Below, piece after piece: positions 1 to 8,629 of a stretch of DNA of 64,000 bases. The DNA comes from Acidobacteriota bacterium. GTDB taxonomy: Bacteria; Acidobacteriota; Blastocatellia; UBA7656. The position numbers and the translations under genes are program-made. The notes under the pieces were generated by a model. It was given only the letters and a program-made list of their open reading frames with translations. It was not told where the DNA came from and made no database searches. The stretch covers positions 62,001 through 126,000 of the forward strand of contig JBFMDH010000004.1 in the NCBI GenBank assembly GCA_040754075.1. Direction: 5' to 3'. Each line of letters begins with the position of its first letter. Within the stretch, counting starts at the first letter, position 1.

Positions 1-2
1 AT

Positions 3-1730
3 TGCGGCGCGAACGAAAACCAGTCCGACCTTCGCTATTGCGAAAACTGCGGTGTCAAACTGGGTTCCGCGCTCATCCTGCATCCCGCGCCGCCTGTGCC
101 GCGTCCGAATGAAACGCTGATTGCCGATAAATTCCGCGTCGAATCATTGCTGTGGACATCGCCGATTTATAATGTCTATGCCGCAACCTTGAACGATTCG
201 CCCGATGAACACTTCACCATTTTTGAACAGGTCGAAGAGTTGGAAGAATCTCAGGAGAGCAGTTCATCCGTACAGAATGCCAATAAACTGCTCGGCAGAA
301 TTTCCGGCAGCCTGGAAGGCGCGGCTCCGGCGTTTGAAAAATTCGGCTTCTTTCGTCCCGTCGAACAAATCATCGAAGGCAGCAGCATCTTCACTGTCTT
401 TGAACAGATCGAAGGGCAGATCGTCGCGCACCTCGATCAACGCGATGAAAAAGAGGTGCGCGCCATCGGTTTGCAACTCTGCATGCTGGCGGAACGCTTT
501 CACAATCACGGCTGGTCTTATAACGGCTTTGAACCCTACGGCGTGGTCATTGACCTCGACGGACATGTGCGGCTCCTCAGTTTCGATAGGGCGAGACAAA
601 TCGGACTGCCGGTTGCCGATGCGCCGATTTATCCGAGTCGCGGTTACACGGCGTTGGAATTATTTGAACCCGAGGCGCGTTTCGATGAACGCAATGATGT
701 CTATGCGATAGGCGCTTTGTTGCAATCCTTACTTGCAGGTGAATCTTTGGGTGAAAGCGCCAGCATCTATCCGGTCGCCACGGTCTTTCCGAATTTTGAA
801 AGGCTCTTGGCGCAGGCGCTTGCCGAAGACCCCAAAGAACGCTTTCAAACGGTCAGGGAATTGAGCGATGCGCTGGCGGATTTGAATCTGCCGGTGGTTT
901 TACAGGCAGGGCAGTTTACGGACGTTGGCTTGCTTCGTGAACTCAACGAAGATTCGATTCTGGCGCTCACCTTGACGCAATATTACGAATCGGTGCAAAC
1001 GCAAATCGGTCTGTACATCGTATCGGATGGCATGGGCGGAGAAGCCGCAGGCGAAGTCGCTTCGCGTGTGACGGTGCGCGCGGTTGCCGAATGGGTTACT
1101 GAGAAATTGATTTCCGCATCCTTGAAATCCACCAAAGAAGAACGCATCGCTGCGCCAACCATGACCGGCGGGTTGCGATTATCGGTGGTCGAAGGCAATG
1201 AAATGGCGACTACGGAAATGCTCAGAAAAGCCGTTGCCTATGCCAATCAGGAAGTGATGAATTATGCCAAGCGTCACCCGGATGAAAGCGGATTGGGCGC
1301 GACCTGCACGGTGGCGATGCTGGTTGGCGATGTATTGACCATTGCGCATGTCGGCGACAGTCGTTGTTATCTATTATCGGGTGATAATCTCGAACAGATT
1401 ACCGAAGACCATTCGGTGGTTCAGAAAATGATTAACACCGGCAATCTGACGCGCATAGAGGCGCGCGTGCATCCTTATCGCAATGTGATTTATAGGTCAA
1501 TCGGCGCGGATGAAATGGTCGAAGTGGACATCATTCGTCGCAAACTGAAAATCGGCGATACCTTGTTGCTGTGCAGCGACGGTTTGAATGGCATGCTCAG
1601 TGACGACCAGATTCGCGATGTGTTAATGATTAACCCTGACCCGAACATTGCGGCTAAAGAACTGGTGGTTGCGGCAAATGCCGGGGGCGGCGAAGACAAT
1701 ACTTCGGTCATTGTGGTGCGTATTTCCTGA
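3..1730 (+). CDS. Zinc-ribbon / pseudokinase / PP2C phosphatase protein (5' partial)
   Basis: The reading frame is open from the window edge, so the start lies upstream. A GTG at 96 could start translation, but the preceding codons encode two CxxC/CxxN-type pairs ending in RYCENCG, a zinc ribbon that belongs to the protein. Next comes a kinase-like fold (about residues 35-290). It appears catalytically dead: the HRDxKPxN loop reads YNGFEPYG, the DFG position reads SFD, and no beta-3 lysine is visible. The C-terminal 270 residues are a PP2C-type Ser/Thr phosphatase with its metal-binding motifs intact: RELNED, SDGMGG, GDSR, CSDGL and GGEDNTS. The likely role is dephosphorylation of signalling proteins, with the pseudokinase as a regulatory or scaffold module (inference). 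The PP2C assignment is firm. Confidence 0.9.
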   Translation, partial: CGANENQSDLRYCENCGVKLGSALILHPAPPVPRPNETLIADKFRVESLLWTSPIYNVYAATLNDSPDEHFTIFEQVEELEESQESSSSVQNANKLLGRISGSLEGAAPAFEKFGFFRPVEQIIEGSSIFTVFEQIEGQIVAHLDQRDEKEVRAIGLQLCMLAERFHNHGWSYNGFEPYGVVIDLDGHVRLLSFDRARQIGLPVADAPIYPSRGYTALELFEPEARFDERNDVYAIGALLQSLLAGESLGESASIYPVATVFPNFERLLAQALAEDPKERFQTVRELSDALADLNLPVVLQAGQFTDVGLLRELNEDSILALTLTQYYESVQTQIGLYIVSDGMGGEAAGEVASRVTVRAVAEWVTEKLISASLKSTKEERIAAPTMTGGLRLSVVEGNEMATTEMLRKAVAYANQEVMNYAKRHPDESGLGATCTVAMLVGDVLTIAHVGDSRCYLLSGDNLEQITEDHSVVQKMINTGNLTRIEARVHPYRNVIYRSIGADEMVEVDIIRRKLKIGDTLLLCSDGLNGMLSDDQIRDVLMINPDPNIAAKELVVAANAGGGEDNTSVIVVRIS

Positions 1731-1962
1731 GCCATTGTGTCAGTTTGGCAGGTAATTTGTGGTATTTATGTCAGCTAAAACTGACTGGGCAAACGCTTAA
1801 TCATTTTTCTTTCGATTAATTTGTCTCCTTAACCTTCCTGAAACAGGTAAGTGACGAGAATTGTTATCCGTGTGATTCCATAATCTGTTACCCGCACAGG
1901 TAGTGTCGATTGATTTCGTTGCATTTTAACGGTTTAGGGTTCCCCGAAGTAGGCAAAGCGGC

Positions 1963-1977
1963 TGGCACGGGTGTTGC
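1963..1977 (+). promoter_or_regulatory. Sigma-54 (-24/-12) promoter
   Basis: TGGCACG-GGTG-TTGCA fits the RpoN consensus TGGCACG-N4-TTGCW completely, with the GG and GC dinucleotides at the required spacing. Transcription should start near 1987-1990, about 208 nt before the next ORF at 2197. An enhancer-binding protein would be needed. None is encoded in the window and no upstream activator site was recognised. Confidence 0.8.
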
Positions 1978-1987
1978 AAAACGGAAG

Positions 1988-2125
1988 GCTGAGCTTCGAG
2001 AGCAGTAAAAGCCAATGAGGTTACGGGGGCAACGTTGTTGGCAGTTAAGCAGTAAGGAAGCTCAAGCATCAAGGCTGTGTCAGCGGAGATAACGGGGGCT
2101 ATGTCAGCTTTCACAGCCTTTTCAT
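1988..2125 (+). ncRNA. Candidate sigma-54-driven structured small RNA or leader with tandem hairpins
   Basis: The segment begins at the predicted sigma-54 start. Hairpin 1 is closed by GAGCTTC (1991-1997) with GAAGCTC (2057-2063), extended by GCT/AGC across a one-base bulge. It contains GCCAA (2011-2015) with TTGGC (2038-2042) and a 3-bp stem GTT/AAC around the loop ACGGGGGC (2023-2030). Hairpin 2 is closed by AAGGCTGTG (2071-2079) with CACAGCCTT (2112-2120) and has the same loop ACGGGGGC (2092-2099) on a different stem, ATA/TAT. A short T run follows hairpin 2, as in an intrinsic terminator. It could be a free small RNA or the 5' leader of the ORF at 2197. No known RNA family was recognised. 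Confidence 0.5.
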
Positions 2126-2196
2126 AAAACAGGCTCTTCCTTCCCCGAAAATTTAGCAATTATTTTAGAAAGAAAACTCTTTAATGGGGGATAACT

Positions 2197-2442
2197 ATGC
2201 TTAAAAAGTGGGATTTGAACAAAGAAGCCGGTTCGTTGGAGATGTTAATCACCGCTATATCAACCGACCTCGTCAAAGAAAAAAATGTTACCGCACAAGG
2301 CACAAGCCGCGAAAAGGTTGTGAGAGAAATGGAAGAAGCTTTGTGTGAATTGCGTCAAGCACGCGGCATGACCAAATTTTTGTTGTATACCCTGGAACAT
2401 CATCGTCTGAGCAGAAGAATAAACAAACGTACCAGTCACTAG
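2197..2442 (+). CDS. Small hypothetical protein (81 aa)
   Basis: The start is supported by a purine-rich ribosome-binding site (GGGGG, 2185-2189) ahead of the ATG. The product is charged and mostly helical by composition, with no signal peptide, membrane segment or recognised motif. The gene lies downstream of the sigma-54 promoter and candidate RNA, and a hairpin follows it before rpoD, so it may be its own transcription unit. The leader contains TTCCCCG near 2141-2147, which could pair with the GGGG of the ribosome-binding site and hide it (inference). Function unknown. Confidence 0.55.
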   Translation: MLKKWDLNKEAGSLEMLITAISTDLVKEKNVTAQGTSREKVVREMEEALCELRQARGMTKFLLYTLEHHRLSRRINKRTSH

Positions 2443-2450
2443 AAAGAACC

Positions 2451-2481
2451 AACAGTCTCCTCATCCCGGAGAACTGTTTTG
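2451..2481 (+). terminator. Intrinsic terminator candidate after the small ORF
   Basis: AACAGTCTCC (2451-2460), a 7-nt loop, then GGAGAACTGTT running into TTT. The stem carries one bulged base. It separates the small ORF from rpoD. Confidence 0.55.
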
Positions 2482-2566
2482 AATGAAACGCAGTATCTCA
2501 CCCCAATCATAAAATAAAAAAGCTGCGTTTGATTCACCACCTCATACAAAAATAGGAGAACAGGAA

Positions 2567-4222
2567 ATGACCAGCTTGAGTGAAAATTATGCAGTTGAAC
2601 TTGAATCTTTTATCCCCACAGACAAAAAGATTATCGAAAACTTTGAAACCCCTTTCGGGTCCACTACTACCGCCAGCGAATTGGAAAGCTTATCCCTTGA
2701 TGAAAGCGAAGAATTGTTAGCCGTCGCCGGCGGCATTGAAGACACTTTTGAAAACGAGGTTGATGCCGAAATCGTTGCCGAAGAAAAAGACCGCACAGAT
2801 GACCCTGTGCGCATCTACCTTTGCGAAATGGCGACCGTCGCCTTGTTTTCCCGCGAAGAAGAAATATCCGTCGCCCGTCGCATCGAACGCGGAAAAATCC
2901 GCGCCATCAAAGCGGTTTTTCGTTCGCCGATTTGTATCGAAGAAGTGATTGCGCTCGGCGACCGGCTGCGCAACTATGAAGTGCATATTCGTGAAGTCAT
3001 CAACATTAATGAACAGGAAGGTCTCACCGAAGAGATTTATGCAGAGTTTCTCAACACCACCGTCGAACAGATTGCCGAGATCAAAAAAGCCTATACGAAA
3101 ACCCTGAAACTCCGCAGGACGCTTCTAGAGCAACCCAAACGCTCACCGAAAGCCGCCAGGTTGCGCCTTAAACTCGCCCGTGCTCGCGTAGATGTGAGTT
3201 GGCAACTGAGAGCCATTGATTTCACCAATGAACATCGTAACCGTCTCGTCGAAGTGATGCGTCAGGCTATCGAACAGGCGAGGCTCGCGAAATCCGCCAT
3301 CGCCAAAGCCGAACGCGCCATCGAACGCAAATATAAAAATAGCGATGAACGCCAACTCAAACGTAATTTGCGCGAAGCCAAAAACCGTTTGCTCGAACTC
3401 GAAGAGAACTGGCATATCGATGTCGCCGAATTGCAACACCTCTACCTGTCACTGGTTCGCGGCGAAGACGAAGCCAATCAAGCCAAACGCGAAATGATTG
3501 AAGCCAACCTGCGACTGGTGGTTTCGATTGCCAAAAAATATGTGAATCGCGGATTGCAACTTCTCGATTTGATTCAGGAAGGCAACATCGGATTGATTAA
3601 AGCGGTCGATAAATTTGAATGGCGACAGGGCTTCAAATTTTCAACCTATGCGACGTGGTGGATTCGTCAAGCCATCACCCGCGCGATTGCCGATCAGGCG
3701 CGCACCATTCGCATCCCGGTTCATATGTTCGATACCATCAGCCGACTGACGCGCCTTACACGCGAAATGACTCAGGAACTCGGACGCGAACCAAGCCACG
3801 AAGAACTCGCTGACCGCATGGAAATGCCGATTGCGAAAGTTCGTCAGATTCTCAAAATCGCCCAACAACCCGTATCACTTGAAACGCCCGTTGATGAAGA
3901 AGAGGGTTCACACCTTGCCGATTTCATTCAGGACAAATCCACCATTCACCCGGCGGATTCACTCATCGGCGAAAGTTTGAAAGAGGTCACCAACGATGTT
4001 TTACGCACACTCACACCGCGCGAAGAAAAAGTTTTGAAGATGCGTTTCGGACTTTGCGCCAACGGCAATGAACACACACTCGAAGAGGTCGGTCATTACT
4101 TTGATGTGACCCGCGAGCGGGTTCGTCAAATCGAAGCCAAAGCCTTGAACAAATTGCGGCAGGCAGCGCGCTCGAAGAAATTGATGCCGTTTGTCGAAAG
4201 CGCGATTTATTGCGGATTTTAA
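2567..4222 (+). CDS. rpoD: RNA polymerase principal sigma factor RpoD (sigma-70)
   Basis: Directs core RNA polymerase to housekeeping promoters. Region 1.2 starts near residue 78 (DDPVRIYL...). A long charged helical non-conserved region follows. Region 2 lies around residues 305-385 with [30 protein letters not shown] and the -10-binding [10 protein letters not shown] stretch. Region 3 comes next, and region 4 at the C-terminus has [14 protein letters not shown] and the -35 helix-turn-helix [18 protein letters not shown]. At 551 residues the length suits a primary sigma factor, and all conserved regions are present. The ATG is preceded by AGGAGAACAGGAA. The downstream hairpin at 4246 separates it from the convergent gene. 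Confidence 0.95.
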   Translation: MTSLSENYAVELESFIPTDKKIIENFETPFGSTTTASELESLSLDESEELLAVAGGIEDTFENEVDAEIVAEEKDRTDDPVRIYLCEMATVALFSREEEISVARRIERGKIRAIKAVFRSPICIEEVIALGDRLRNYEVHIREVININEQEGLTEEIYAEFLNTTVEQIAEIKKAYTKTLKLRRTLLEQPKRSPKAARLRLKLARARVDVSWQLRAIDFTNEHRNRLVEVMRQAIEQARLAKSAIAKAERAIERKYKNSDERQLKRNLREAKNRLLELEENWHIDVAELQHLYLSLVRGEDEANQAKREMIEANLRLVVSIAKKYVNRGLQLLDLIQEGNIGLIKAVDKFEWRQGFKFSTYATWWIRQAITRAIADQARTIRIPVHMFDTISRLTRLTREMTQELGREPSHEELADRMEMPIAKVRQILKIAQQPVSLETPVDEEEGSHLADFIQDKSTIHPADSLIGESLKEVTNDVLRTLTPREEKVLKMRFGLCANGNEHTLEEVGHYFDVTRERVRQIEAKALNKLRQAARSKKLMPFVESAIYCGF

Positions 4223-4245
4223 ATTTTTTTTACTCTGAGCTGGAA

Positions 4246-4276
4246 AAGGGCGGATGAAAGTCCGCCCTTATTTTTT
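4246..4276. terminator. Convergent intrinsic terminator between rpoD and the zinc-ribbon gene
   Basis: AAGGGCGGA (4246-4254), TGAAAG loop, TCCGCCCTT (4261-4269), then ATTTTTT on the plus strand. The right arm overlaps the stop codon of the minus-strand gene. The T run favours termination of rpoD. Confidence 0.8.
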
Positions 4277-5206
4277 AGCCTGTAAAAAAAGCAGGCGCGA
4301 ATAACGCTCGAATTGATCGCGGTTGTCGCTTGAAATGGTCGAAAGCGAAACCCGCTTAAACATCGAACTGCGTTTCACGCCGCGCGCCTGAGTATGTGAA
4401 CGTGGCGGCCAGGCTCTTGCAAGCAGGGATTGGATTTCACCAAACTCCGAATCAATGATGGCATGTGGAACTAGCGCTTTTAATCTGTTGATGACCTCTT
4501 TGAAATTCAACTCGGTTCTGAAATAGAGCGGCATCACCAGCGCCGAATAATCGAACGCCTCGGCGCGTATGCGAAAACTGTCATCGAGACTCGCCGCGTA
4601 AACATCCAGCAATAATTCATCCGAACGAAACTCTGCGGTATCGACCACCCCGCCGGATTTTTTGCCAAGCCCTTTGGGATTTTCCGCGAAATCGGTTTTG
4701 ATATTTCTGATGCCGCCCACCACCATTAAACGAATCCCGGCAATCGGAACCTCGAATTCGCCGTTGAAATGTTGAACCTGTAAAGCCTCGCCCATAATCG
4801 AAACCCTGCGCGCGCGCGTGAGTTCCCGTTCGATTTGCAGTTCATCATCAGCAACCACATAGGCTGTGAGGCCAAATGAGCGCACCAGTTCGGCAATTAA
4901 TTCGGCTTCCTGCCTGGTCTGGCATCGTGAAATCGGCACCGGGCGAGTTGCCGCCAGGAAAGGTTGCGCTTCGGCAAGTTCGACCTGCATGGCTTCGGCA
5001 AGTTGCAAAGCGGTATCGCTGGTCAGTCGCGATTTATAAGGCTCAATGATGGTGTTAAAGGCGTGCTCGAAACTTTCGAGAATGCGTTGTGTGGGAATCG
5101 CGGCAATTTTGGTGACTGGCAACGCTGCGCCACAATACAGGCAAACGGCGCGGGCTGCCGGTGTGCGCCTATCGCAAACAGAACAATTGATCACATCTTG
5201 GCTCAA
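4268..5206 (-). CDS. Zinc-ribbon hypothetical protein (312 aa)
   Basis: The N-terminus has two CxxC pairs (CSVCDRR... and CLYCGAAL), a short zinc ribbon. A long soluble region of unknown function follows, with no signal peptide or membrane segment, and the C-terminus is basic. The reading frame begins at a TTG codon; no in-frame ATG was found just upstream, and a purine stretch (AAGCGAG) precedes the TTG at a suitable distance. The middle of the protein (an ARRVSIMGEALQV-like stretch, FRTELNFKEVI) suggests a compact beta domain, but no family was recognised. It is convergent with rpoD. Confidence 0.7.
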   Translation of the reverse strand: MSQDVINCSVCDRRTPAARAVCLYCGAALPVTKIAAIPTQRILESFEHAFNTIIEPYKSRLTSDTALQLAEAMQVELAEAQPFLAATRPVPISRCQTRQEAELIAELVRSFGLTAYVVADDELQIERELTRARRVSIMGEALQVQHFNGEFEVPIAGIRLMVVGGIRNIKTDFAENPKGLGKKSGGVVDTAEFRSDELLLDVYAASLDDSFRIRAEAFDYSALVMPLYFRTELNFKEVINRLKALVPHAIIDSEFGEIQSLLARAWPPRSHTQARGVKRSSMFKRVSLSTISSDNRDQFERYSRLLFLQAKK

Positions 5207-5290
5207 AGGATTCTCGCTTTCCCAATGAGAAATCTTGGAGGGCTTGCGGGCATTATAACAGCAGTCGATAGTAAGCGGTAAAAAAAAGTA

Positions 5291-5431
5291 GGCAGTCGGC
5301 AGTCGGCAGTCGGCAGTAAAAATTCGTTTACAACGAATTGGACATCATGAATTTAAACTTGGAAAGTGTAAACGATTATCCTTAGATTCTCAGGCAGCAA
5401 AAAGACTGCCTGCCGCCTACTGCTTACTGCC
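5291..5431. repeat. Heptamer-repeat element with inverted arms, copy 1
   Basis: The left arm holds four tandem heptamers of the type GGCAGTC (5291-5318). The right arm holds four heptamers of the reverse-complement type ACTGCCT (5404-5431). About 85 bp of unrelated sequence separates them. It lies just upstream of the gene at 5458 and could fold into a long hairpin. The architecture matches the element at 7221-7370, although the heptamer sequence differs. Confidence 0.7.
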
Positions 5432-5457
5432 TGCTCTCTATGTTAGGATTTCATTGC

Positions 5458-7221
5458 ATGGACTTTCGCAAATTTTTAACTGGGAAAAATCTATTAATCT
5501 CGATTGTCTTAGTCGCCTTGGTTTTTTCAACCGCCGGGTATTTTCTGTTTCGCAAACCGCCGCGTGTGCCAATGGAACCCTATGTTCCTGCTTCGGCGCT
5601 TGCCTACCTTGAAATCAACAGTCTTACGGATTTAATGGACGGACTCACAGACACCAAAGCCTGGCAGGAGATCGCCCCTGTGCTTGGTCTGTCAAGTCAA
5701 CTCAAACAACTGGGTTCGGGTATCGATTTGATGAGCCGCACGGGAATTGGTCCCGATGAAATCGTCACCCTTGGACGCGCGCAATATGCCATCGTGGTGA
5801 CCGGCATCGAAGCTAAAGCGACATCGACGGAAGAAGGGGCGGCGCTCAATATCAAACCGCAGTTCGCGCTGATTGCTGAAACCCACGCCAGCCCCGAAAC
5901 CGCCGCAAAACTGGTCAGTGACCGCGCCGCAATACTGGCGAAAAGAATTTTCGGCGAAGCCACCAGAGAAGAAACCGCAGATTACCAGGGCACCAGTGTT
6001 TTAATTTTTCGCGGCGAACCGGAAGGCCGCCAACTGGTCGCTACTTCATCGGGAAGCGTCGTTATCCTTGCCAATCACGAAGCGGCTGCAAAAGTTTGTC
6101 TCGATGCGATAGCCCGTCGCACAGCTACGCTTGCCGAAGATGAATTGTTGAAACAACGTAGAAGCGAAGTCGACGCCGATGCCGGAATTTTCGCTTACGT
6201 GACCAATGCCGGAATCGAGAAATTGACCCAAGTCGGTCCGGCATTGTTTGCTACGCGATTCACCAATGACCCGGATAAATTGAGCATGGTGGCAAACCTT
6301 TTCGGAAATATGTCGAAACAGACTGCCGAAGCGTTTTTTTATAGCTTAACCTTTAATGATAAAGAAGGCGTGACGGAAAAATATTTCACTCTGTTGCGCC
6401 CGCAACTTGCCAGGGGGCTTGCGGAAACCATGCGCCCTGCAAACAACGGTAATGATTTCGCGGTTCTCGCGCTGATTCCGCAAAATGCTCAGGAATGCAC
6501 GGTTTTGAAAGTCGAGTCCGCCGGGGCGCTGCCTGAAAATTTACTTAAAGGATTATCGCCGGGACTCGATATTGTCGCGGGGCTTGCGCTCAGAGAATTT
6601 GTCATTGGCTTTCGTAAAGAACTCGGTTTAGAGCCGGGTGAAACCCTCAATAACTCGATTGGCAGCGAAGTCGCCATTGTCAAAACCCAGGAAGATGAAC
6701 CGGTGGCATTGGTGTTTCGCGTGAAAGACCGCAACGCGCTCTCTGCGGCAGTCAATAAATATCTCACTCAGGACAAGGCAACGATTACAAAAGAGAACTA
6801 CAACGGTGTAGAGATTCAAATTTCTTCCAAAGCCGACGGCAGCAGCGCAGCATTCGTCGGTGAGTATCTGATTTTAGCCACGAGAAATCAGATTGCCGGA
6901 ATGATTGACGCGCAAGCAAACGGGCGTTCAATTGAAAAAGATGAGCAGGTGAAATCGGCGTTTGCGAATGCGCCGCGCTTTGCTTCGGTTTTATCTTTTG
7001 AGGATGATTCGCTGAAGACCGCAAAAATGTTGCTGGCAATTTCCAAACTCACGCGGGTTACCGATGGTGCGCCTGAAATACTCGAACGCGGCGAGGTGCG
7101 AGCATCCCTGGAACGTTTACCGAAATTGCAAAGTTACACGGTCTTTCGCGATGCGGGCGTTTATGCTGAAACCCGTTCGGCAATCGGGGTGTTTAAACGT
7201 TTGGGCGAGTGGCTGGAGTAG
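5458..7221 (+). CDS. Membrane-anchored DUF3352-like exported protein (587 aa)
   Basis: Starting at ATG 5458, which has AGGA about 8 bp upstream, gives a short basic N-terminus and one hydrophobic segment (about residues 12-30) acting as an uncleaved anchor or signal. The rest is a large extracytoplasmic region of alternating strands and helices. The opening VPASALAYLEINSLTDLM resembles DUF3352-type proteins, whose function is unknown. The protein at 22036 has a similar layout and opening (RGAMVYLQARDLSLLM), so the two may be distant paralogues. Inverted heptamer elements lie on both sides. A GTG- or ATG-initiated form from 5440 is possible but less likely. Confidence 0.75.
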   Translation: MDFRKFLTGKNLLISIVLVALVFSTAGYFLFRKPPRVPMEPYVPASALAYLEINSLTDLMDGLTDTKAWQEIAPVLGLSSQLKQLGSGIDLMSRTGIGPDEIVTLGRAQYAIVVTGIEAKATSTEEGAALNIKPQFALIAETHASPETAAKLVSDRAAILAKRIFGEATREETADYQGTSVLIFRGEPEGRQLVATSSGSVVILANHEAAAKVCLDAIARRTATLAEDELLKQRRSEVDADAGIFAYVTNAGIEKLTQVGPALFATRFTNDPDKLSMVANLFGNMSKQTAEAFFYSLTFNDKEGVTEKYFTLLRPQLARGLAETMRPANNGNDFAVLALIPQNAQECTVLKVESAGALPENLLKGLSPGLDIVAGLALREFVIGFRKELGLEPGETLNNSIGSEVAIVKTQEDEPVALVFRVKDRNALSAAVNKYLTQDKATITKENYNGVEIQISSKADGSSAAFVGEYLILATRNQIAGMIDAQANGRSIEKDEQVKSAFANAPRFASVLSFEDDSLKTAKMLLAISKLTRVTDGAPEILERGEVRASLERLPKLQSYTVFRDAGVYAETRSAIGVFKRLGEWLE

Positions 7222-7370
7222 GATACAGGATTCAGGATTCAGGATATAGGAGTCAGGGTTTAAGCTGAATAGGAAACTCGAACTTTCCATAATCAACTAT
7301 TTGACTGGGCATTTACTTCGTTGCTCATCTTTTGCGTCAACCTGAATCCTGAATCCTGAATCCTGATTCA
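7221..7370. repeat. Heptamer-repeat element with inverted arms, copy 2
   Basis: The left arm runs from the last base of the preceding gene through six GGATTCA-type heptamers (to 7262). The right arm has TGAATCC-type heptamers (7343-7370), the reverse complement. About 80 bp lie between, matching the spacing of copy 1 at 5291-5431. Confidence 0.7.
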
Positions 7371-7506
7371 GTAGCATCCGTCGAGACTAACCGTAGTAGC
7401 CACATTGTCAGTTTAAGTAAACATGAAGAAGATAGTCGCGAAAGGCAGAAAGCAGCTTTAGCTTTATGGATGCTTTTGAAATAGGGGATAAAGCCTGTAC
7501 TCGAAA

Positions 7507-8334
7507 TTAGCTTTCTGCCTTCATACTTCCGTTTTCGTCTTTCACTTTTAAACGGGTTTGAATGCGGTTTCTCAGGCGCAAACGCCAGGTCGCGGCATTC
7601 AACCGACGTTGACGACGACGCAGAAGGCGAAGCTTGCGACGTTCGCGCACCTGTATGCGGTCACGAATCTTGCCGTAAAACTTCACAAAGTAGTCATACA
7701 TTGACCACAAAGCGAAGACCACGACAATCCACAACATTGCGCGACCCGCGCCGAAACTGAGCACCCGCAAATCATCGAAGGTAATCGCTCTGGCGCGCAC
7801 CATCGTCACCAGCGTATTACCCATTTCAACGAATGAGGAAAAAGCGATTTCGGGATGAACATTGGGCGGCGGTTGCAAACCATAAGCGCCACCGGGTCGG
7901 CTGCCGAGAATGAGTAAGGTGATGGCGACAACCTGCGACAGCATTTTGAATTTGCCTTTTTTCGAGGCAGCTATTGCCAAGCCTTCGGAAGCCGCAATCG
8001 AACGCAGTCCCGACACCGCGAATTCGCGACCGATGATAATTACGATTGCCCAGGCGGGCGCGAGATGGTTTTCGACCAGGGAGACGAGCGCCGCTGAAAT
8101 TAATAATTTATCGGCAATCGGGTCAAGCAGGGTGCCAAGCGTGGTAATTTGCGCGTTTTTTCTGGCGAGATAACCGTCAAGCCAGTCGGTTATCGATGCG
8201 CCGATAAATAAGGTCAGACCCAAAGCGACCTGTGAGATACCTATCCAATCGCTCGCAATGTTGGTCAGCAAAACGACAACCAGCAATGGAACCAGAAAAA
8301 TTCTCAACAGTGTTAAAGCGTTCGGTAGATTCAA
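7507..8334 (-). CDS. pgsA: CDP-diacylglycerol-glycerol-3-phosphate 3-phosphatidyltransferase
   Basis: Catalyses the committed step of phosphatidylglycerol synthesis: CDP-diacylglycerol plus glycerol-3-phosphate gives phosphatidylglycerophosphate. The CDP-alcohol phosphotransferase signature is complete near residues 50-76: DWLDGYLAR, eight residues, G, three residues, D, three residues, D. The N-terminus MNLPNALTLLRIFLVP and GREFAVSGLR are typical of PgsA. It is a multi-pass membrane enzyme. It is longer than usual (275 versus about 180-200 residues) because of an insertion before the last membrane helix and a very basic Arg/Lys-rich tail of about 60 residues, which may contact acidic lipid heads (inference). 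Confidence 0.92.
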   Translation of the reverse strand: MNLPNALTLLRIFLVPLLVVVLLTNIASDWIGISQVALGLTLFIGASITDWLDGYLARKNAQITTLGTLLDPIADKLLISAALVSLVENHLAPAWAIVIIIGREFAVSGLRSIAASEGLAIAASKKGKFKMLSQVVAITLLILGSRPGGAYGLQPPPNVHPEIAFSSFVEMGNTLVTMVRARAITFDDLRVLSFGAGRAMLWIVVVFALWSMYDYFVKFYGKIRDRIQVRERRKLRLLRRRQRRLNAATWRLRLRNRIQTRLKVKDENGSMKAES

Positions 8335-8629
8335 GTCGCTTATCCTAAGTTAGAGTTGTGGGCACGGTTCAAAAATTATTTGGGAGATACATCCTTTTTC
8401 GTTGTGTAACTCGGAACTTTCAATATATTTTGTGCCTTCACTCAAAGTCAAGGAAAGCTTTTTGAGTGGCTGAAGGGGAATAAGGATAGCCTAAGAGACA
8501 ACTTGCGCATTCTCTACGCTTCGATGTTTCCTCAGAATCCTTTTTTAGTTTTTTGCATCTAAGGGCGCGCAATTTCAAATGCAAATTTGAAATCTGACAT
8601 TTATAGTACCCAGTCGAGGTTTTTCGTAG

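Noticed and set aside
264-599. Minus-strand ORF inside the pseudokinase/PP2C gene.
   Set aside because: A shadow of a strongly supported gene, with no start signal.
1926-2159. Minus-strand 77-aa ORF across the RNA region.
   Set aside because: Overlaps the sigma-54 promoter and both hairpins; no ribosome-binding site and no protein features.
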